A DNA stretch of 64,000 nt from Aldehydirespirator sp965116195 (GCA_965116195.1 OZ220491.1:3100001-3164000), one strand, 5' to 3'. Positions 33,963 to 43,277 are shown, counted from the stretch's first letter. The notes: generated by a model from the sequence alone, not told the origin. Numbers and translations: made by a program.

Positions 33963-35162
33963 GTGACCGCGGTTGATCCTTTTGCCGAAGCCTGGCTGGG
34001 GCCTGTCAAGCTGCGCAACCGTGTCATCAAGGCGGCCACCTTTGAAGGTGCCGCTCCCGACGCACTTGTCACGCCCGAACTGATTGAATACCACCGGGCC
34101 GTGGCCGCTGGCGGAGTGGGAATGTCCACGGTTGCCTACCTGGCCGTGGCTCCCGAGGGGCGCACCCACGCCGAGTGCATCTGGCTGCGACCCGAGGCCT
34201 TGCCCGGATTGCGCCGCCTGACCGAGGCCATACACAACGAGAATGCTGCGGCCAGTGCCCAGATCGGCCACGCCGGGCCGGTGGCCAACTCCCGCTCCAA
34301 CAAGGCTCCTTCGCTGGCACCGACCCGACGGTTCAACCCGGTGGCCATGCGCATGATCCGTGCCGCCACCGGCACCGACATTGCCCGCATCACCAACGAC
34401 TACGCCCGGGCCGCCGGTCTGGTCGCCGACAGTGGGTTTGACGCCATCGAAGTCCACCTCGGCCACAACTACCTGCTCAGCGCCTTCCTCAGCCCCGGAC
34501 TCAACAAGCGCACTGACGAATGGGGCGGTTCGCTGGAGAACCGAGCCCGCTTTGCCCGCCAGGCTGTGCAGGCGGTGCGGGCTGCGGTGGGTGACCGGTT
34601 GGCTGTGATTGCCAAACTCAACATGAATGACGGCATGCCCGGCGGGCTCAGAGATGACGAGAGTCTTGAGGTCGCCCGGATGTTGCAAGCTGACGGTGCG
34701 CTTGACGCTCTGGAGTTGACCGGCGGTAGCTCTTTTGGCAACCCGATGTACCTGTTCCGTGGTGACGCTCCCCGTGAAGAGTTTGCGGCCACCCTCCCAC
34801 AGCCGGCCCGCCTCGGGTTCAAGCTGGCTGGGGCCAAGCTGATGCCTGAGTACCCTTTTGAAGAAGCATTTTTCTTGTCAAAGGCTCGCCGCTTTCGGGA
34901 AGCCCTTGACATGCCGGTGATCCTGCTGGGTGGCATCAACCGACTTGATACTGTGCAGTCGGCACTCAATGAGGGGTTCGCCTTCGTGGCGATGGCACGG
35001 GCCCTGCTGCGACAACCGGATCTGGTGGATCGCTGGCGGGCCGGCACAGCCGATGCCGGAAACTGCATTCACTGCAACCGTTGCATGCCCACCATCTACA
35101 GCGGTACCCGTTGCGTTCTTGACCACCCTGAGCCTCTGACCATAGGAAGCCCTGTCACTTAG
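33963..35162 (+). CDS. Old-yellow-enzyme-type NADH:flavin oxidoreductase with Cys cluster
   Basis: 399 residues from GTG 33963 (ATG 33924 is an alternative; the frame further up overlaps the tRNA). An FMN-binding TIM barrel: GPVKLRNRVIKAATFEGAAP, the active-site region IGHAGPVANS, FDAIEVHLGHNYLLSAFLSP, and VILLGGINRLDTVQSAL with FAFVAMARALLRQPDL. The C-terminus has C-x2-C-x2-C (CIHCNRC) and a later Cys, the pattern of the [4Fe-4S] site in 2,4-dienoyl-CoA reductase-like members. The C-terminal NAD domain of those larger enzymes is absent. Reduction of an enone or enoyl compound is likely. Confidence 0.85.
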   Translation: MTAVDPFAEAWLGPVKLRNRVIKAATFEGAAPDALVTPELIEYHRAVAAGGVGMSTVAYLAVAPEGRTHAECIWLRPEALPGLRRLTEAIHNENAAASAQIGHAGPVANSRSNKAPSLAPTRRFNPVAMRMIRAATGTDIARITNDYARAAGLVADSGFDAIEVHLGHNYLLSAFLSPGLNKRTDEWGGSLENRARFARQAVQAVRAAVGDRLAVIAKLNMNDGMPGGLRDDESLEVARMLQADGALDALELTGGSSFGNPMYLFRGDAPREEFAATLPQPARLGFKLAGAKLMPEYPFEEAFFLSKARRFREALDMPVILLGGINRLDTVQSALNEGFAFVAMARALLRQPDLVDRWRAGTADAGNCIHCNRCMPTIYSGTRCVLDHPEPLTIGSPVT

Positions 35163-35232
35163 CAGGCACACGACACCGCATCGGCGACCATGTGCTGCCG
35201 TTGTCAAAGCCACCCCGAGGGCTTCACTGGAT

Positions 35233-35465
35233 TGTCAGCGTCTGACAGTCTCTGATCTGTCTCAGAGTTTCGCTGGATTGTCAGCGTCTGACAGGACGCA
35301 ACGACTCAAAGGTGTCTGTGACCGTCTCTGATCTGTCTCAGGGTTTCGCTGGATTGTCAGCGTCTGACAGAGCGCAACGACTCAAGGGTGCCTGTGACCG
35401 TCTCTGAGCCGTCTCAGGGTTTCGCTGGATTGTCAGCGTCTGACAGGACGCAACGACTCAAGGGC
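35233..35465. repeat. 76-bp repeats carrying a perfect inverted repeat upstream of mshC
   Basis: TGTCAGCGTCTGACA (six-base arms, three-base centre) occurs at 35233, 35279, 35355 and 35431; the last three are 76 bp apart inside near-identical units (tttcgctggat before, acgcaacgactcaa after). The gap between the reductase gene and mshC holds nothing else. The palindromes could bind a regulator. Confidence 0.75.
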
Positions 35466-35469
35466 GGCT

Positions 35470-36774
35470 ATGGCCGTCAGGGTCAGCGGTAGTCTCAGTC
35501 TTGTGCGTCTGTATGACACCGCACGGCGGGCCGTGGTGCCTTTTGAACCATCTCCTTCGCCTGGGGAGGTGCGCGTCTATGTCTGCGGTATCACCCCTTA
35601 CGACAGCACCCATCTCGGCCATGCCAACACCTATCTGGCCTATGACCTGCTGATCCGTCGGCTTGAGGACATGGGTCACCGTGTGCGGATGGTGCGCAAC
35701 ATCACCGACGTGGACGACTCGATCCTGCCCAAGGCCCGTGATCTGGATGTTGACTTTCTGGAGTTGGCTGCTGCTGAGACCGCCCGCTTTCGCAGCGACA
35801 TGGAGGCGCTCAACACCCGGCCACCGGCAGCGGAGCCCCGCGCCACTGAGTGGATTGTCGAGATGACGACCCTGATCGAGGAGCTTGTTGCAGCAGACCA
35901 CTGCTACACGGTTGACGGGACGACCTGGTTTGATGTCTCCACCTGGCCTGGTTTTGGCAAGCTCAGCGGTTACGACCACGACACCATGGTGTCGCTGGCC
36001 TCCAAACGCGGTGGCACACCCGACGATCCGCGCCAGCGCAACCCGCTGGACTTTGTGCTGTGGCAGCCGTCGGCACCTGATGAACCGTCATGGGACTCGC
36101 CGTTCGGGCCGGGACGTCCGGGCTGGCACATTGAGTGCAGTGCCATGTCCATGGGACTGCTGGGTGTGGGCATTGACATACACGGAGGCGGTAGCGACCT
36201 GATCTTTCCCCACCATGAATGTGAGTTGGCTCAGAGCGAGGCTGTCACCGGCGAGCCTTTCGTGAAGCACTGGATGCACTGCGGTATGGTCGCCTATGAG
36301 GGTGCCAAAATGTCGAAGTCGCTGGGCAATCTTGTATTCGTCAGTGATCTGGCCAAAGACAGTGACTCTGCTGCTGTGCGGTTGGCGCTGATGGGTCATC
36401 ACTATCGCGCCGACTGGGAGTGGCATGACGGCGACCTTGCCGAGGGCGAGGCGCTGCTTGGTGTACTTCAGGATGCGACCCGAGCCGGCATCAGCCACAG
36501 AGTCACCGGCACGGCCAAACCCGACAACCGGAGCAACCCGTCAGGAGCAGACCCGGCCCACTATGCCAGACGCTTGCGAGAGGCCCTTGATGATGACCTG
36601 GATGCACCTCGGGCCCGCGAGGTGCTCACCGAAATGGCCTTCGCTGTGACTGAGAGCCGCCTGGACGACACCGCTGGTGGTGTGCTGGCCGAGATGTGTT
36701 CGCTTTGTGGCATCGACTTGAACATCGACTCGGGCCCATCTGTGCCCGGTACGACATCTGTGGGTCGGCGGTGA
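35470..36774 (+). CDS. mshC: L-cysteine:GlcN-inositol ligase MshC (mycothiol biosynthesis)
   Basis: 434 residues. The CysRS-like fold with MshC-specific features: YVCGITPYDSTHLGHANTYL (HLGHA signature), NITDVDDSILPKA, GYDHDTM where CysRS has no such segment, GPGRPGWHIECSAM, GGGSDLIFPHHECE and the KMSKS loop (GAKMSKSLGN). MshC joins cysteine to GlcN-inositol with ATP to make the mycothiol precursor. ATG 35470 gives the family length. The stop TGA lies in the first of the 65-bp repeats, and its TGA overlaps a copy of the cysS GTG start. This gene marks the organism as actinobacterial. Confidence 0.9.
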   Translation: MAVRVSGSLSLVRLYDTARRAVVPFEPSPSPGEVRVYVCGITPYDSTHLGHANTYLAYDLLIRRLEDMGHRVRMVRNITDVDDSILPKARDLDVDFLELAAAETARFRSDMEALNTRPPAAEPRATEWIVEMTTLIEELVAADHCYTVDGTTWFDVSTWPGFGKLSGYDHDTMVSLASKRGGTPDDPRQRNPLDFVLWQPSAPDEPSWDSPFGPGRPGWHIECSAMSMGLLGVGIDIHGGGSDLIFPHHECELAQSEAVTGEPFVKHWMHCGMVAYEGAKMSKSLGNLVFVSDLAKDSDSAAVRLALMGHHYRADWEWHDGDLAEGEALLGVLQDATRAGISHRVTGTAKPDNRSNPSGADPAHYARRLREALDDDLDAPRAREVLTEMAFAVTESRLDDTAGGVLAEMCSLCGIDLNIDSGPSVPGTTSVGRR

Positions 36775-37160
36775 TTTCGCTGTACGGCATCCTCACCGGG
36801 GTGGTGCGCCCGCTTGCGACATCTGTGGGTCGGCGGTGATTTCGCTGTACGGCATCCTCACCGGGGTGGTGCGCCCGCTTGCGACATCTGTGGGTCGGCG
36901 GTGATTTCGCTGTGCGGCATCCTCACCGGGGTGGTGCGCCCGCTTGCGACATCTGTGGGTCGGCGGTGATTTCGCTGTGCGGCATCCTCACCGGGGTGGT
37001 GCGCCCGCTTGCGACATCTGTGGGTCGGCGGTGATCTTGCTGTGCGGCATCCTCACCGGGGTGGTGCGCCCGCTTGCGACATCTGTGGGTCGGCGGTGAT
37101 CTTGCTGTGCGGCATCCTCACCGGGGTGGTGCGCCCGCTTGCGACATCTGTGGGTCGGCG
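36751..37160 (+). repeat. Six 65-bp tandem copies of the mshC-cysS junction
   Basis: Units starting at 36751, 36816, 36881, 36946, 37011, 37076 (and the native seventh at 37141) each contain the mshC stop context GGGTCGGCGGTGA and the first codons of cysS (GTGATTTCGCTGTAC). 65 is not a multiple of three, so the frames rotate and none of the extra copies encodes protein. Originally the two genes overlapped by GTGA. Confidence 0.9.
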
Positions 37161-38777
37161 GTGATTTCGCTGTACGACACCCTCACCGGGGTGGTGCGCC
37201 CGCTGCGGCTTCGTGAACCTGGTCGGGTGGGCCTCTACGCCTGCGGGCCCACCGTGTATGACCACCCCCACCTGGGTCATGCCCGATCGGCGCTCACCTA
37301 CGACGTGCTGCGGCGCTACCTGCAGTGGCGGGGCTTTGAGGTGCATCACGTAGCCAACGTCACCGACATTGATGACAAAATCATTGACCGTGCCCGTCGT
37401 GAGGGTCGCAGCGAACAGGACGTGGCCGCCGAATGGGAGGCCGTCTATGTGGAAGCCATGGCAGCGCTCGGGATGCTGGCCCCACACCAGCGGCCCCGAG
37501 CCACCGAATGGGTGAATGAGATGGTGGCCCTGGTCAAGGTGATAATGGCTGCGGGCCATGCCTACACCACGTCCACCGGTGTGTACCTGCGGGTGCGGGA
37601 TGTGCCCACCTACGGCCATCTCGTTCATCGCAGCCTTGACGAACTGCGCGGCTCGGCGGGAGCCAGGGTGGAAGTGGATGCAAGCAAGGAAGACCCACTT
37701 GACTTCGCGCTGTGGAAAGCAGCCAAGCCTCACGAGCCTTCGTGGCCGTCACCGTGGGGTCCGGGACGCCCGGGCTGGCACATCGAGTGCGCGGCTATGA
37801 GCCTGGGACTCTTGGGGGATGGCTTTGACATTCACGGCGGGGGCGTTGACCTGGTCTTCCCACACCACACCAATGAGCGGGCCGAGGCGCTGGCTGCGGG
37901 ACACAGGTTCGCCCGGCACTGGATGCACAACGCCATGCTCAACGTTGACGGCCAGAAGATGGCCAAGTCTGAGGGCAACTATCTGACCGTTGCGGAAATG
38001 CTTGATGATCATCCACTCAACGGTCGAGCCTTCCGCCTGCTGGTGCTGCAGACCCAGTACCGCAAGACCATGGAAGTCAACGCTGACCTGCTGGCCTCGG
38101 CCCGGGCCGCTGTCGGTCGCCTCGACACGCTGGTTCGCAGGACGGCTGGTCTGGGGCTTGATGTGTCTGCCGGGGTCGGATCTGGGGCTGCGAGTCTGGA
38201 GTCTGTCGGGCCGTTGGGCGTGGGGTCAGGCGGGGCTGGGGTTGGACCTGCTGAGATTGGGTCTTCCCAGAGTGCGGGCTCGCTTGACGAGGATCGGATC
38301 GGGGAAGACGGTGGGCACGAGGTTGGTGTGGGATCTGCGAGGGCTGCTGGGTCTGCTGGGTCTGCGGGCAGGTTTGACGAGTCAGCTGTTGAAGCCTTCA
38401 GAGCCGCTATGGATGATGATCTGGGCACGCCCCAGGCGGTGGCTGTCATTTTTGACACTTTGCGCCGGGCCAATACCGCTCTGGATGACGGCTCACCGGA
38501 AGCGTCTGCGCTTGCTGCCACAGTGGTTGACCTGTCTGGCGCGTTGGGGTTGATCGTCGTGACTGTTGATCAACCCGGTAATGATCAGACTGCCGTGAAC
38601 GGCACCGGTGGTGAGGAGCGCAGCCAACTCAACAAGATCAACGAGATCGTGGCCCGACGCCAGGAGGCCCGCAAGGCCAAGGACTGGGCCACCGCGGACA
38701 CCTTGCGCGAACAACTGTCCGCGCTGGACGTAATCGTGGAAGACACTCCCACCGGCCCGGTCTGGCACCGCAGATGA
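37161..38777 (+). CDS. cysS: Cysteinyl-tRNA synthetase
   Basis: 538 residues from GTG 37161. LYACGPTVYDHPHLGHARSA (HLGHA), NVTDIDDKIIDRA, GPGRPGWHIECAAM, GGGVDLVFPHHTNE and KMAKSEGN are the class I CysRS signatures, and the usual zinc ligands (Cys of ACGPT, Cys of IECAAM, His, Glu) are present. It charges tRNA-Cys. A Gly/Ser/Ala-rich insert of about 65 residues (about 337-400, units like GVGSGAASLESVGPLG) interrupts the anticodon-side helical region. The upstream gap is filled by copies of its own start. It is translated after mshC on the same strand. Confidence 0.92.
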   Translation: MISLYDTLTGVVRPLRLREPGRVGLYACGPTVYDHPHLGHARSALTYDVLRRYLQWRGFEVHHVANVTDIDDKIIDRARREGRSEQDVAAEWEAVYVEAMAALGMLAPHQRPRATEWVNEMVALVKVIMAAGHAYTTSTGVYLRVRDVPTYGHLVHRSLDELRGSAGARVEVDASKEDPLDFALWKAAKPHEPSWPSPWGPGRPGWHIECAAMSLGLLGDGFDIHGGGVDLVFPHHTNERAEALAAGHRFARHWMHNAMLNVDGQKMAKSEGNYLTVAEMLDDHPLNGRAFRLLVLQTQYRKTMEVNADLLASARAAVGRLDTLVRRTAGLGLDVSAGVGSGAASLESVGPLGVGSGGAGVGPAEIGSSQSAGSLDEDRIGEDGGHEVGVGSARAAGSAGSAGRFDESAVEAFRAAMDDDLGTPQAVAVIFDTLRRANTALDDGSPEASALAATVVDLSGALGLIVVTVDQPGNDQTAVNGTGGEERSQLNKINEIVARRQEARKAKDWATADTLREQLSALDVIVEDTPTGPVWHRR

Positions 38778-38952
38778 GTGCTGGCGGCGAACACACTTGA
38801 CAGCCCTTCTGTCCCACGTTGTTCACCAGTTGACTGGTACCGTCACAGGACTACTCGGCACAGCAGTTGACCGCTTGCTGCGGGTACCGCAACCCTCGTG
38901 AGACTCGCACTGCTCGTCACTGTGCATCCGCATTGTGGCACAGTGATCGTGA

Positions 38953-39000
38953 CATGCTGTGTTGAACGGTGACCCGTTCTCGAAAGTTAAATGCTGTTGA
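38953..39000 (+). pseudogene. Remnant tail of an SLH-family C-terminal domain
   Basis: HAVLNGDPFSKVKCC and a TGA match the tail of copy C (17.25 kb). Only the last 15 codons remain. It is followed by a terminator like that of the SLH gene and then by the IS3 element. The rest of 38778-39111 shows nothing. Confidence 0.6.
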
Positions 39001-39035
39001 CCTGACTAGCCTTGGGCTAGCACCTGATTAGTGGG

Positions 39036-39072
39036 GGTGTGCTTTCGCTGTAGGTACGAGCGAAGGCACACC
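39036..39072 (+). terminator. Stem-loop terminator after the SLH-tail remnant
   Basis: GGTGTGCTTTCGCT pairs with AGCGAAGGCACACC (13 of 14) across a nine-base loop, followed by CTCTCCTT. Related in sequence to the 20079-20112 terminator. Confidence 0.6.
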
Positions 39073-39162
39073 CTCTCCTTAGCTTGTGGGTTCTATTGCT
39101 ACTATGCCGGGTGTGGACCTCCCCCGGTTTTGTGGACAGGTTGTTTTGATGGTTTGTGGTGT

Positions 39163-40025
39163 TCATGCGGCTTGGTGGTGGGTGTAGGTTTGGTTGGGGG
39201 TGCGGTGGCCGAGTGTGGGGTGGTGGCGTTGGCGGTTGTAGAACACTTCGATGTAGTCGAACAGGATGGTTCGTAGTTGCGTGTGGGTGTATTGTTGTGG
39301 GGGTCCGTGGATGTGGCGGAGTTCTTTTTGAGGGTGGCCCAGAAGGATTCCATGGTGGCGTTGTCGTAGCAGTCACCGACGCTGCCGTAGGAGGCCACGA
39401 GTTTGGCTTCGTTGAGGCGGTTGGTGAAGGTGAGCGAGGTGTATTGGGTTCCGTGGTCGCTGTGGTGGATCAGCCCGGTTTCGGGTTGGCGGCGTGCCAG
39501 GGCCATGGTCAAGGCGTCAACAACCAGCTCGGTGTTTTGGTGGGTGGCCACAGACCAGCCCACGAGACTGCGGTCACAGAGGTCCAAGACGCCCGCCAGC
39601 CAGACTTTGGTGTCAGCGCAGCGGAACTCGGTGATGTCTGTTACCCACCTCTGGTCGGGTGCCACCGCGGTGAAGTCCCGCGCCAACAGGTCCCCGCAGG
39701 GTGCCGGTTTTTTGTTGCGGCGGCGGCGGGGGGCGCAGGCCCCTACCAGGTGGTTGATGCGCATCAGTCGTGTGACGCGGTTACGACCCACGTTGTGGCC
39801 GCGGTTGCGTAACTGCTGCCAGACTCTCGGCGAGCCGTAGGTGCATCTCGAGGCTTGATAAATCTCGCGTATCTCCACCAGGAGTTCCACATCAGCGACC
39901 TCGCGTTTGGAGGGGCCTCTGTTGAGCCACCCATAGTACCCGGATCTGCACACCCCGCCGACGCGGCACAAGTCGGTGACACGGTATTCGGCTCGGTGAT
40001 CATCGACGAACCGGTAGCCGATCAC
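39163..40025 (-). pseudogene. IS3-family transposase OrfB, frameshifted near the 3' end
   Basis: DDE integrase-type transposase: HTH_21-like N-terminus, DITEF (first Asp), HHSDHGTQYTS (second Asp), NATMESFWATLKK (Glu). After that a run of five T (39325-39329) shifts the frame; the extra copy at 40318-40323 has six and reads on correctly as ELHHIHGPCEHLNHTQPRTI. In the right frame orfB ends at 39163; as read it continues to 39102 as a Thr/Pro-rich tail. Its ATG overlaps the orfA stop by four bases, as is usual in this family. Confidence 0.85.
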
Positions 40026-40303
40026 CGGTTCGTCTCCCTCGCGAAATACGCGGCTGCTTTCCGCAGGATCTCCAAATCAATCTCCTGCTGGGTGACCTGT
40101 CTACGCAACCGTTGCAGTTCCTGGCGCTCAGACACGCTCAGCGCCTCAGGATCACACGCTCGTTCGCGTTGCTCACGCTCAGATCTGACCCAATTCCACA
40201 ACGTCGCCTGGCTAATCCCCAACGACCGGGCCACCCCAGCCACCGAACGACCAGACGACACCACCAACCCCACAGCCTCACGACAACGCCGCCACCGAAT
40301 CAT
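40022..40303 (-). CDS. IS3-family transposase OrfA, N-terminus altered at a joint
   Basis: 93 residues: an HTH (VAGVARSLGISQATLWNWVR) and a leucine-zipper helix (LQRLRRQVTQQEIDLEILRK). OrfA binds the terminal repeats and joins OrfB by programmed frameshifting. The ATG at 40303 lies exactly at the inverted-repeat joint, and the usual first 10-15 residues of such proteins look missing or replaced. Confidence 0.8.
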   Translation of the reverse strand: MIRWRRCREAVGLVVSSGRSVAGVARSLGISQATLWNWVRSEREQRERACDPEALSVSERQELQRLRRQVTQQEIDLEILRKAAAYFARETNR

Positions 40304-40683
40304 TCTGGGCCACCCTCAAAAAAGAACTCCACCACATCCACGGACCCTGCGAACACCTCAACCACACGCAACCACGAACTATCCTGTTCGACTACATCGA
40401 AGTGTTCTACAACCGCCAACGCCACCACCCCACACTCGGCCACCGCACCCCCAACCAAACCCACACCCACCACCAAACCGCATGAACACCACAAACCATC
40501 AAAACAACCTGTCCACAAAACCGGGGAAGGTCCAGACCGGTTGCCGTTGCAGTCGCATTGCTGTCGCAACTACCACCACGGGCGGACTTGGCTGACCGCT
40601 GCGCTGACCCGGAAGAACCGGGAACCATTGCTGTCGCAACCGGGAACCATTGCTGCCACAATCAGGCAGACTAGGATCTGTCT

Positions 40684-41460
40684 GTGGACATTGAGGAGCA
40701 TTGCGGGCTCACCGTTGCCTTTGATGCTGACGACACTCTCTGGCACAACGAAGACTTGTTTCAGGACGTGCAGAGCCAGTTTGCGGATTTGTTGGCACCC
40801 TGGGCTGATGCCGACATGGTCGCTGATCAATTTCACGAGACCCAGATGCAGAACCTGCCTCGGTTCGGCTACGGCGTCAAGTCTTTCACGCTGTCAATGA
40901 TTGAAGCCGCTCTGATCCTCACCACCTACGAGATTGATGCAGCACGGGTTTCTCTGATCCTTGACTACGCCAAGACGTTGCTGGACCGACCTGTGGAGTT
41001 GATGGACGGAGTGGAGGATGTGCTTGACGCACTTGATGATCATCGGTTGATGGTCATCACCAAGGGTGACGTGCATGACCAGCTCGCAAAGGTGGCGGCC
41101 AGCGGTCTGGCTGAACGCTTTTGGCGGGTGGAGGTGGTGGCCCGAAAAGACACGATGTCATACAACGAGGTGCTGGAGCGTCACAGCATCAATCCCGCCC
41201 GGTTCGTGATGGTCGGAAACTCGATGCGCTCGGATGTCTTGCCGGTGCTTGAACTCGGCGCGACCGCAGTTCATGTGCCCTATCACGTCACTTGGCGTCA
41301 CGAAACGGATCACGACGGTTGTGATGTTGAGGTGCCCACACTTGACGCTCTCAAACAGCTGCCCGACCTGCTCAGCGGCTGGCCCAACATTGCTATAGGT
41401 GCTGAGGGCCTCGCCGGCCCGGCTGGCGCGGGCGGACACTGGGCCGGTCACCCGGCGTGA
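40684..41460 (+). CDS. HAD-superfamily hydrolase
   Basis: 258 residues from GTG 40684. Motif I is FDADDTLW (D14, D16), the cap region is helical, motif II is VITKGD, motif III Lys lies in VARKD, and motif IV is VGNSMRSDVLPVLELG. This is the YjjG/phosphoglycolate-phosphatase-like branch, dephosphorylating a small metabolite that cannot be named. No operon partner; the 3' gap contains repeats. Confidence 0.82.
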   Translation: MDIEEHCGLTVAFDADDTLWHNEDLFQDVQSQFADLLAPWADADMVADQFHETQMQNLPRFGYGVKSFTLSMIEAALILTTYEIDAARVSLILDYAKTLLDRPVELMDGVEDVLDALDDHRLMVITKGDVHDQLAKVAASGLAERFWRVEVVARKDTMSYNEVLERHSINPARFVMVGNSMRSDVLPVLELGATAVHVPYHVTWRHETDHDGCDVEVPTLDALKQLPDLLSGWPNIAIGAEGLAGPAGAGGHWAGHPA

Positions 41461-41560
41461 CCAATGAGTGGACGTAGAGGCTTGACCACAAGTCCAAGGC
41501 GTGGGCGGGCAACTGGGGCGGCCACCCGGCTTGACTCTCACCGGTGTCCGTTGTTTCAGA

Positions 41561-41705
41561 GTTATCTCCACGGCGTGGCTGGTACTGGCCGACCCTGGGA
41601 GATCTCGGGTTGGTAGAGCGTGGTTATCTCCACGGCGTGGCTGGTACTGGCACCGGTGCTGGAGCAGACCGTTGACGGTTCCGCAACCAGTAATCTCCAC
41701 AGCGG
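41561..41705. repeat. 62-bp repeat pair plus degenerate third copy
   Basis: GTTATCTCCACGGCGTGGCT begins at 41561 and 41623; a degenerate TAATCTCCAC is at 41691. The gap 41461-41802 has no gene. Confidence 0.65.
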
Positions 41706-41802
41706 GGGCATGGGGTTGGTCACGCAACGTGACACCCAGCTAGCAGTCGGCACAGTGCAACATCTGGTGCGGGCTGATTGAACTGGTGGAGGTGTAAATC
41801 TC

Positions 41803-42168
41803 ATGAGACCACTGACTGCCTGCGAGGTTGCCGCCTACGATCTGGTGCCAGCAGCAATCGCCCGCTCAGCCCGCGTGCAGCAGGTGCTGTGGCTGGCAAG
41901 AGGATTTCAAGGCATGACCCTCGGGCGGTTCATCCTGTTGCGTCGTGATGATGACCGGTCAGGTCACAGCACCCTTGTGGCACACGAACTGGCACATGTG
42001 GCGCAGTATGCGCAGTTGGGCGTGTTCAGGTTCTGGTGGCGCTACCTGCGCGAATACGGGGTCAGTCTCTGGCACTTGCGTAGTCATCGCCAGGCTTACC
42101 GGGCTGTCTCGTTTGAAGTCGAAGCCCGTGCTGCCGCAGCGCTCTGGGCTTCGCAACGTCAGAGTTAG
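41803..42168 (+). CDS. Small HExxH protein (DUF4157-like zincin fold)
   Basis: 121 residues. Contains HSTLVAHELAHVAQYAQLG, where H61-E62-x-x-H65 is a zincin motif. The flanks (LGRFILLR before, EVEARAAA after with a possible third ligand Glu) match small DUF4157-like proteins found in many actinobacteria. It may be a metallopeptidase domain or a degenerate one. GGAGGTG lies nine bases before ATG 41803. It lacks a signal peptide. Confidence 0.65.
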   Translation: MRPLTACEVAAYDLVPAAIARSARVQQVLWLARGFQGMTLGRFILLRRDDDRSGHSTLVAHELAHVAQYAQLGVFRFWWRYLREYGVSLWHLRSHRQAYRAVSFEVEARAAAALWASQRQS

Positions 42169-42174
42169 TGTCAC

Positions 42175-42285
42175 TCCAAGACTGCATGCTGTGGCACTTC
42201 GGCGGCTCCGGCCCCTGGGTTGGGTGTCCGCACCGTCTCTTCCAAGACTGCATGTTGTGGCACTTCGGCGGCTCCGGCCACTGGC
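42175..42285. repeat. 66-bp repeat pair
   Basis: TCCAAGACTGCATGCTGTGG (second copy TGTTGTGG) followed by CACTTCGGCGGCTCCGGCC at 42175 and 42241. No gene in 42169-42425. Confidence 0.6.
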
Positions 42286-42425
42286 GGCGAGCCTCGGTGA
42301 CTTTTGGCTCGTTGGCTGCCATCAGTCGTCAGTTCGTTATGAGTGTTCGTGAGTACCTATGGGGCTAGCGTCATATGTGGCCTGTGGCCAGGCGCTGCTC
42401 AACTGCTGATAATCGTGAGCAAGCG

Positions 42426-43277
42426 TCAGTATTTGTAGAAGCCGTGTCCTGTTTTGCGGCCCAGGCGACCCGCAGCGACCATGCGGCGCAAGAGTGGCGG
42501 TGGGGCGTAGAAGCGCTCGGCGTACTCCTCGTACAGTGATTCGGCTGCGAACAGACACACGTCGAGTCCGATCAGATCGGCCAGGGTCAGCGGGCCCATG
42601 GGATGTCCGGCCCCCAGTTTCATGGCATCGTCAATGTCTGTGGCTGTGGCATGACCCGCTTCGTACATCTCGATGGCTTGGCAAAGGTAGGGCACAAGCA
42701 ACTTGTTGACCACGAAGCCGGCCCGGTCCGGTGCTCGCACCACTCGCTTCTTGAGCACCTCGGCCACAAACACCGAGGCAGTCTCGGCCACTGCCGGAGA
42801 GGTCAACTGCGTGCTGATGACCTCAACCAACTGCATCACCGGTGCCGGGTTGAAAAAGTGCATTCCCAGCACCTGCTCGGGGCGTGACATGCCCATGGCC
42901 ACATCTATGACCGGGATTGAAGACGTGTTCGTGGCCACGATCGCTGACGCGTCCAGCACACGATCCAACACTCCGACGGTCTCCAACTTCAATGGCAGGC
43001 TCTCGACAACGGCTTCCACGACCAGGTCACATCCGGACATGTCCTCCAGATCGGTGGTCCAGACAATTCCGGCGACGGCTTCATCACGGGCCGACTGGTC
43101 GAGTTTGCCACGGGCCACGGCCCGATCCATGGAGCGCTCAACCCGAGCACGGCCGACCTCCACCATCTCTGCTGACACTTCGCGGGCTACCACAGGCAGG
43201 CCGCTGCGGGCAACGACCTCCACTATGCCGCTGCCCATCGTGCCCACACCGACCACGCCGACGGTTTTGATCTGCAT
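42426..43277 (-). CDS. 3-hydroxyacyl-CoA (3-hydroxybutyryl-CoA) dehydrogenase
   Basis: 283 residues. N-terminal NAD-binding GVGTMGSGIVEVVARSGL, then DLVVEAVVESLPLKL, the active-site region LGMHFFNPAPVMQLVEVIST (His of the HFFNP motif), and the C-terminal dimerisation domain GFVVNKLLVPYLCQAIEMYE with KLGAGHPMGPLTLADLIGLD. It oxidises 3-hydroxyacyl-CoA in beta-oxidation or works in butyrate-type pathways. The length is that of the short single-function form. GGAG lies ten bases before ATG 43277. It fits with the acyl-CoA ligase, SDR and acyl-CoA dehydrogenase in this region. Confidence 0.9.
   Translation of the reverse strand: MQIKTVGVVGVGTMGSGIVEVVARSGLPVVAREVSAEMVEVGRARVERSMDRAVARGKLDQSARDEAVAGIVWTTDLEDMSGCDLVVEAVVESLPLKLETVGVLDRVLDASAIVATNTSSIPVIDVAMGMSRPEQVLGMHFFNPAPVMQLVEVISTQLTSPAVAETASVFVAEVLKKRVVRAPDRAGFVVNKLLVPYLCQAIEMYEAGHATATDIDDAMKLGAGHPMGPLTLADLIGLDVCLFAAESLYEEYAERFYAPPPLLRRMVAAGRLGRKTGHGFYKY

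Larger units (their letters stand above)
39112..40534 (-). mobile_element. IS3-family element with two right ends in inverted orientation
   Basis: The right end is at 39112 (TGTGGACCTCCCCCGGTTTT). The element runs through orfB and orfA to 40303. Instead of a left end it then meets an inverted copy of about 230 bp of its own right end (40303-40534, ending CCGGGGAAGGTCCA). The orfA start codon sits on the joint. The frameshift in orfB suggests the element is inactive unless corrected. Confidence 0.82.

Noticed and set aside
35470..38777. Two cysteinyl-tRNA synthetase genes side by side
   Set aside because: The first has MshC-type features (YVCGITPYD, GYDHDTM) and the shorter MshC length; only the second is CysRS.
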